A stretch of DNA of 64,000 bases from Ruminococcus sp. Lineage in GTDB: Bacteria; Bacillota; Clostridia; Oscillospirales; Acutalibacteraceae. The stretch lies in the NCBI GenBank assembly GCA_017457955.1, contig JAFTGL010000012.1:124001-188000 (forward strand). Direction: 5' to 3'. Of the stretch, positions 61,642-64,000 are shown in pieces. The notes beneath the pieces were generated by a model. It worked only from the letters and a program-made list of their open reading frames with translations. It had not been told where the DNA came from and searched no databases. A program made the translations under genes and the position numbers. Position 1 is the stretch's first letter. The number at the start of each line of letters is the position of its first letter.

Positions 61642-64000
61642 TCAATCAAATGTTTCTTCCGGCTGATACATTGTTTCGTCGTAAGTTTCTTCGTATATTG
61701 CGTCATAGCCGGTATTCTCATCGCCGGCAATATCCGGCTCTGTAACAGGGCTGTCAGTTTCGTCCGCTGAAATATCTTCCGCTTCGGCGGATTCCCCTAT
61801 ACTCTGTTCGATCTGCGCGTCAAATCCTGTTGCGGCAAGCGCTACGGAACGACGGATGACCGGAGTCGAGTTATAGGTCATTTCATTACCGGATTCGGTA
61901 ACGACACAGTACATACCGTTTGCGGTATCATGCGTGAAGTAGAACGCGGTGTCATCGTAGGTACCAAAGAGCTTATCAGCTCCGTAATACGGCGTCCAGC
62001 GATATTGCACCACCGTGCCGTAATTGCAAGGCACATACCAACGATACGCATCGATACGGTTAATATCGGTATTTCCCTGATCCATCAGCGTCGTCCATGT
62101 CGTACCGCTGTCGAGCGAATACTCAAGCATGCCGGTATTGGCGCTACCGGTGCCGAGAGCATCTGCGTCTGTCAGAGTATCATAAATCAGGTTCTCATAG
62201 GTACCATCGACCAGTACGGAGAGGTTCCAGTAGCCGTCCGAAGTCGATGCAGACTCGTTGACGGGATAGTAGGTAGCGGATGAACCGCGTGTAGACGCTG
62301 CCCAACTGACATTCGGGTTGTTATACGTTGTCATAGCGAGCGTCGTGTTCACACCGTTGTGACGGCAGAAGCTGAGGTCAGCAGATGATGAACCTAATCC
62401 TGCCGGAATATAGGCGCTGTAGACCATGTTGGCGGCGTCGGGAACCATCGGATACGAGATCGCAGTGTTCTCCATGCGGCCATAGCTGCCGCCGACGCTG
62501 ACGAAGTAACGGTACGCGGACTTATGATACGCGTCGATCAGTTCGGTGGAGAAATTGATCTTTTCGATATCGTTCCATGTACCGACGCCCTGCGCATAAG
62601 CAGACTGACCGGACGCCAAATTGATATCATAATTGTCATGGACGCCTAAAGCAGTATACTGATAGGTGCCGGCATGAGCAGTTGCATTACGTGCAAAGTA
62701 CCGAGCGTTCGTCTGAGCCTGACTGAACTGGCCGTTGATGCTGAAGTTGAAGTACAGCGCGCCATTGTCAGCGACCCATGTGGAAGGCACATACGCCTTA
62801 AAGACTTCCTCAGCAGAATCATAATACATCGCAGCGGTCGTTCTGGCAACATCCGCGGTAAAGTTGTTTGCGTAGGTATTGCCCGCATCGGTATTGTTGA
62901 CGAATACGTAGTTCTTACCGGTATTTGCGCCGGCATTTGCCACAGCATTCATATATTTAAAATTGGAGCTTTCGTTATTGAAACCGGAGGTTACAACACG
63001 GGTAGCCATATCATTGAAGCGTACCAACGTCATCTGGATATCCCACGCGCCGACGCCATAAGTATCCGTGCCGTCAGTCGTCTGGCTGTAAGCCTTGTAG
63101 ACGAAGTCGGAGCTGGAACCTGGCTGAGCGTATAGATACCAGCGCTTTCCGGTCGCAGACGCCGATGTTCCATAGGTGAAATAGCTTGCGTTCAAATGAG
63201 CCGTCGTAATACTTCCCTGTAGATGATCGGTAACAAGCTGCGGTACGTTCTGCGCCTCCCAGCGGGTGTATTCGGAGGAGGTGACAGAGGTATCACGCTC
63301 CATCTCATAATCAGAATAGGCATTGGTGTCGGGATTCCATACATGGAACCATACCTTATACGCACTGTTATTCGCGTTAGCGAGCGTCATATTGTTACCG
63401 GTGTTGGCAGTCGCGGTATCAAAGGTGTAATCATCGAAATAGAAGGGTACATAATTATTAGCGCTGTTTGCGAAAGTCAAATTGACGTTGACCGCCACTC
63501 CCGCGATCGCGTTAAAGTCAGCAGAATTGAAATTACTTTGATTGGTGCCGAAGCCAAAAGCCTTCTGGAAATCGGGATCCATGATCTCGAACCAAACGCG
63601 GACAGAAACCTTCATTCGTTTTGTAGAACTCTTGGTAGAGGTGAAGAGCTTCTTTCGGCTGTTCGCATTGAGATCTTTATTCTTGTTGATACCGTAATCT
63701 TCGATCTTCTCGGTCGTGATACTGAGCTTATCGGAGATGTTATCCGTCAAGCCGTTCTGAGCCGAATAGGACGAACCGTTCGGAGAGTAGATGGTAGTGG
63801 TAGTCTGATTATCCGCTTCTGTCGAGATAGACAGGCGCATCGCGCTCTTGATCGCGTCGAGCTTGTTCTTGGTCTGCCCGCCGTCGGTATAGGTCTTGCC
63901 GTCGAAGTAGTTCTCGGTATCCTCTAAGGTGAAAACATTCTTTGCGTCGTCGGTCTTATCGGAGAAGAAGAAATCGCGATTGCCGACAGTATTCTTGATA
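61642..64000 (-). CDS. Very large secreted/surface protein, 5' end beyond window
   Basis: The frame is open to base 64000, so at least 785 C-terminal residues are present and the start is outside. The first Met seen (63840) is internal; codons upstream continue IKNTVGNRDFFFSDKTDD. The sequence is Thr/Ser/Asn/Tyr-rich and beta-predicted. RMKVSVRVWFEIMDPDF followed by FNAIAGVAVNVNLTF resembles TasA/BsaA-type matrix domains. Several later segments have paired Trp/Tyr (KRWYLYAQPG, AYRYFVSVGG, YRWYVPCNYG). The last 55 residues are an acidic Glu/Asp/Thr tail without a wall anchor. It lies upstream of the 877-residue gene and is presumably part of the same surface structure. Confidence 0.75.
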   Translation of the reverse strand, partial: IKNTVGNRDFFFSDKTDDAKNVFTLEDTENYFDGKTYTDGGQTKNKLDAIKSAMRLSISTEADNQTTTTIYSPNGSSYSAQNGLTDNISDKLSITTEKIEDYGINKNKDLNANSRKKLFTSTKSSTKRMKVSVRVWFEIMDPDFQKAFGFGTNQSNFNSADFNAIAGVAVNVNLTFANSANNYVPFYFDDYTFDTATANTGNNMTLANANNSAYKVWFHVWNPDTNAYSDYEMERDTSVTSSEYTRWEAQNVPQLVTDHLQGSITTAHLNASYFTYGTSASATGKRWYLYAQPGSSSDFVYKAYSQTTDGTDTYGVGAWDIQMTLVRFNDMATRVVTSGFNNESSNFKYMNAVANAGANTGKNYVFVNNTDAGNTYANNFTADVARTTAAMYYDSAEEVFKAYVPSTWVADNGALYFNFSINGQFSQAQTNARYFARNATAHAGTYQYTALGVHDNYDINLASGQSAYAQGVGTWNDIEKINFSTELIDAYHKSAYRYFVSVGGSYGRMENTAISYPMVPDAANMVYSAYIPAGLGSSSADLSFCRHNGVNTTLAMTTYNNPNVSWAASTRGSSATYYPVNESASTSDGYWNLSVLVDGTYENLIYDTLTDADALGTGSANTGMLEYSLDSGTTWTTLMDQGNTDINRIDAYRWYVPCNYGTVVQYRWTPYYGADKLFGTYDDTAFYFTHDTANGMYCVVTESGNEMTYNSTPVIRRSVALAATGFDAQIEQSIGESAEAEDISADETDSPVTEPDIAGDENTGYDAIYEETYDETMYQPEETFD

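Noticed and set aside
1..64000. tRNA genes, rRNA genes, CRISPR arrays, insertion sequences, prophage or restriction systems.
   Set aside because: No cloverleaf or conserved rRNA segment, no regularly spaced repeats with unique spacers, and no transposase, integrase or phage structural protein was recognised on either strand.

Overview
The window looks like a chromosomal segment of a spore-forming Gram-positive of class Clostridia, most likely an Oscillospiraceae/Ruminococcus-type gut anaerobe. The evidence is the low-GC Gram-positive gene orders (miaB-ymcA-mutS-mutL; topA-trmFO; plsX-rnc-smc-ftsY; infC-rpmI-rplT; spoIVB-spo0A), strong AGGAGG ribosome sites and consensus TTGACA/TATAAT promoters, sporulation genes (yunB, spoIVB, spo0A, bofA), and two secreted proteins with type I dockerin modules. 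I see no phage, insertion sequence, CRISPR array, rRNA or tRNA gene.

Layout. 1-6190 (minus): mismatch repair mutL (cut by the window edge) and mutS, a YmcA/YlbF protein and miaB, from one promoter. 6190-10500 (minus): sporulation gene yunB, a 0.5-kb low-complexity spacer, then efp with an acidic zinc-ribbon protein, an M24 peptidase, a lipoprotein and rpsU. 10641-29576 (minus): a long, tightly packed housekeeping run: YdcF-like protein, SpoU methylase, dprA, topA, trmFO, plsX, rnc, a radical SAM gene apparently starting at ATT, smc, ftsY, an ITPase, yhbY, nadD, yqeK, rsfS, leuS. 29595-31130: infC-rpmI-rplT behind a ~315-nt structured leader. 31214-33130 (plus): CPBP protease, tadA, comEA-like. 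33134-41914 (mostly minus): methionine gamma-lyase-like protein, GNAT, murD, PerM-like membrane protein, small XRE regulator, rnpB (unusually long), cca, and a DUF4097/XRE-membrane pair. 42106-44092 (plus): spoIVB and spo0A.

44146-64000 is the accessory-rich end. It holds a large AT-rich secreted protein (leucine-rich repeats + dockerin + YD-like repeats) behind an attenuator-like leader; DUF4364, bofA and secG; a lipase-like dockerin protein; a divergent type IIA topoisomerase pair; uvrB and radC; a small lipoprotein; and a surface-protein locus. That locus comprises a SipW-type signal peptidase and three large or medium secreted proteins, at least two of which have SipW-type signal peptides. 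It is the best candidate for a little-described system (a TasA-like filament or matrix).

Several starts were moved from the longest reading frame to the start supported by a ribosome site, including TTG (miaB, TasA-like gene), GTG (CPBP protease, lipase-dockerin gene, PerM-like gene) and two ATT starts (infC, radical SAM). Promoters and terminators are read by eye from consensus and hairpin inspection; domain calls are from recognised motifs, without database searches.
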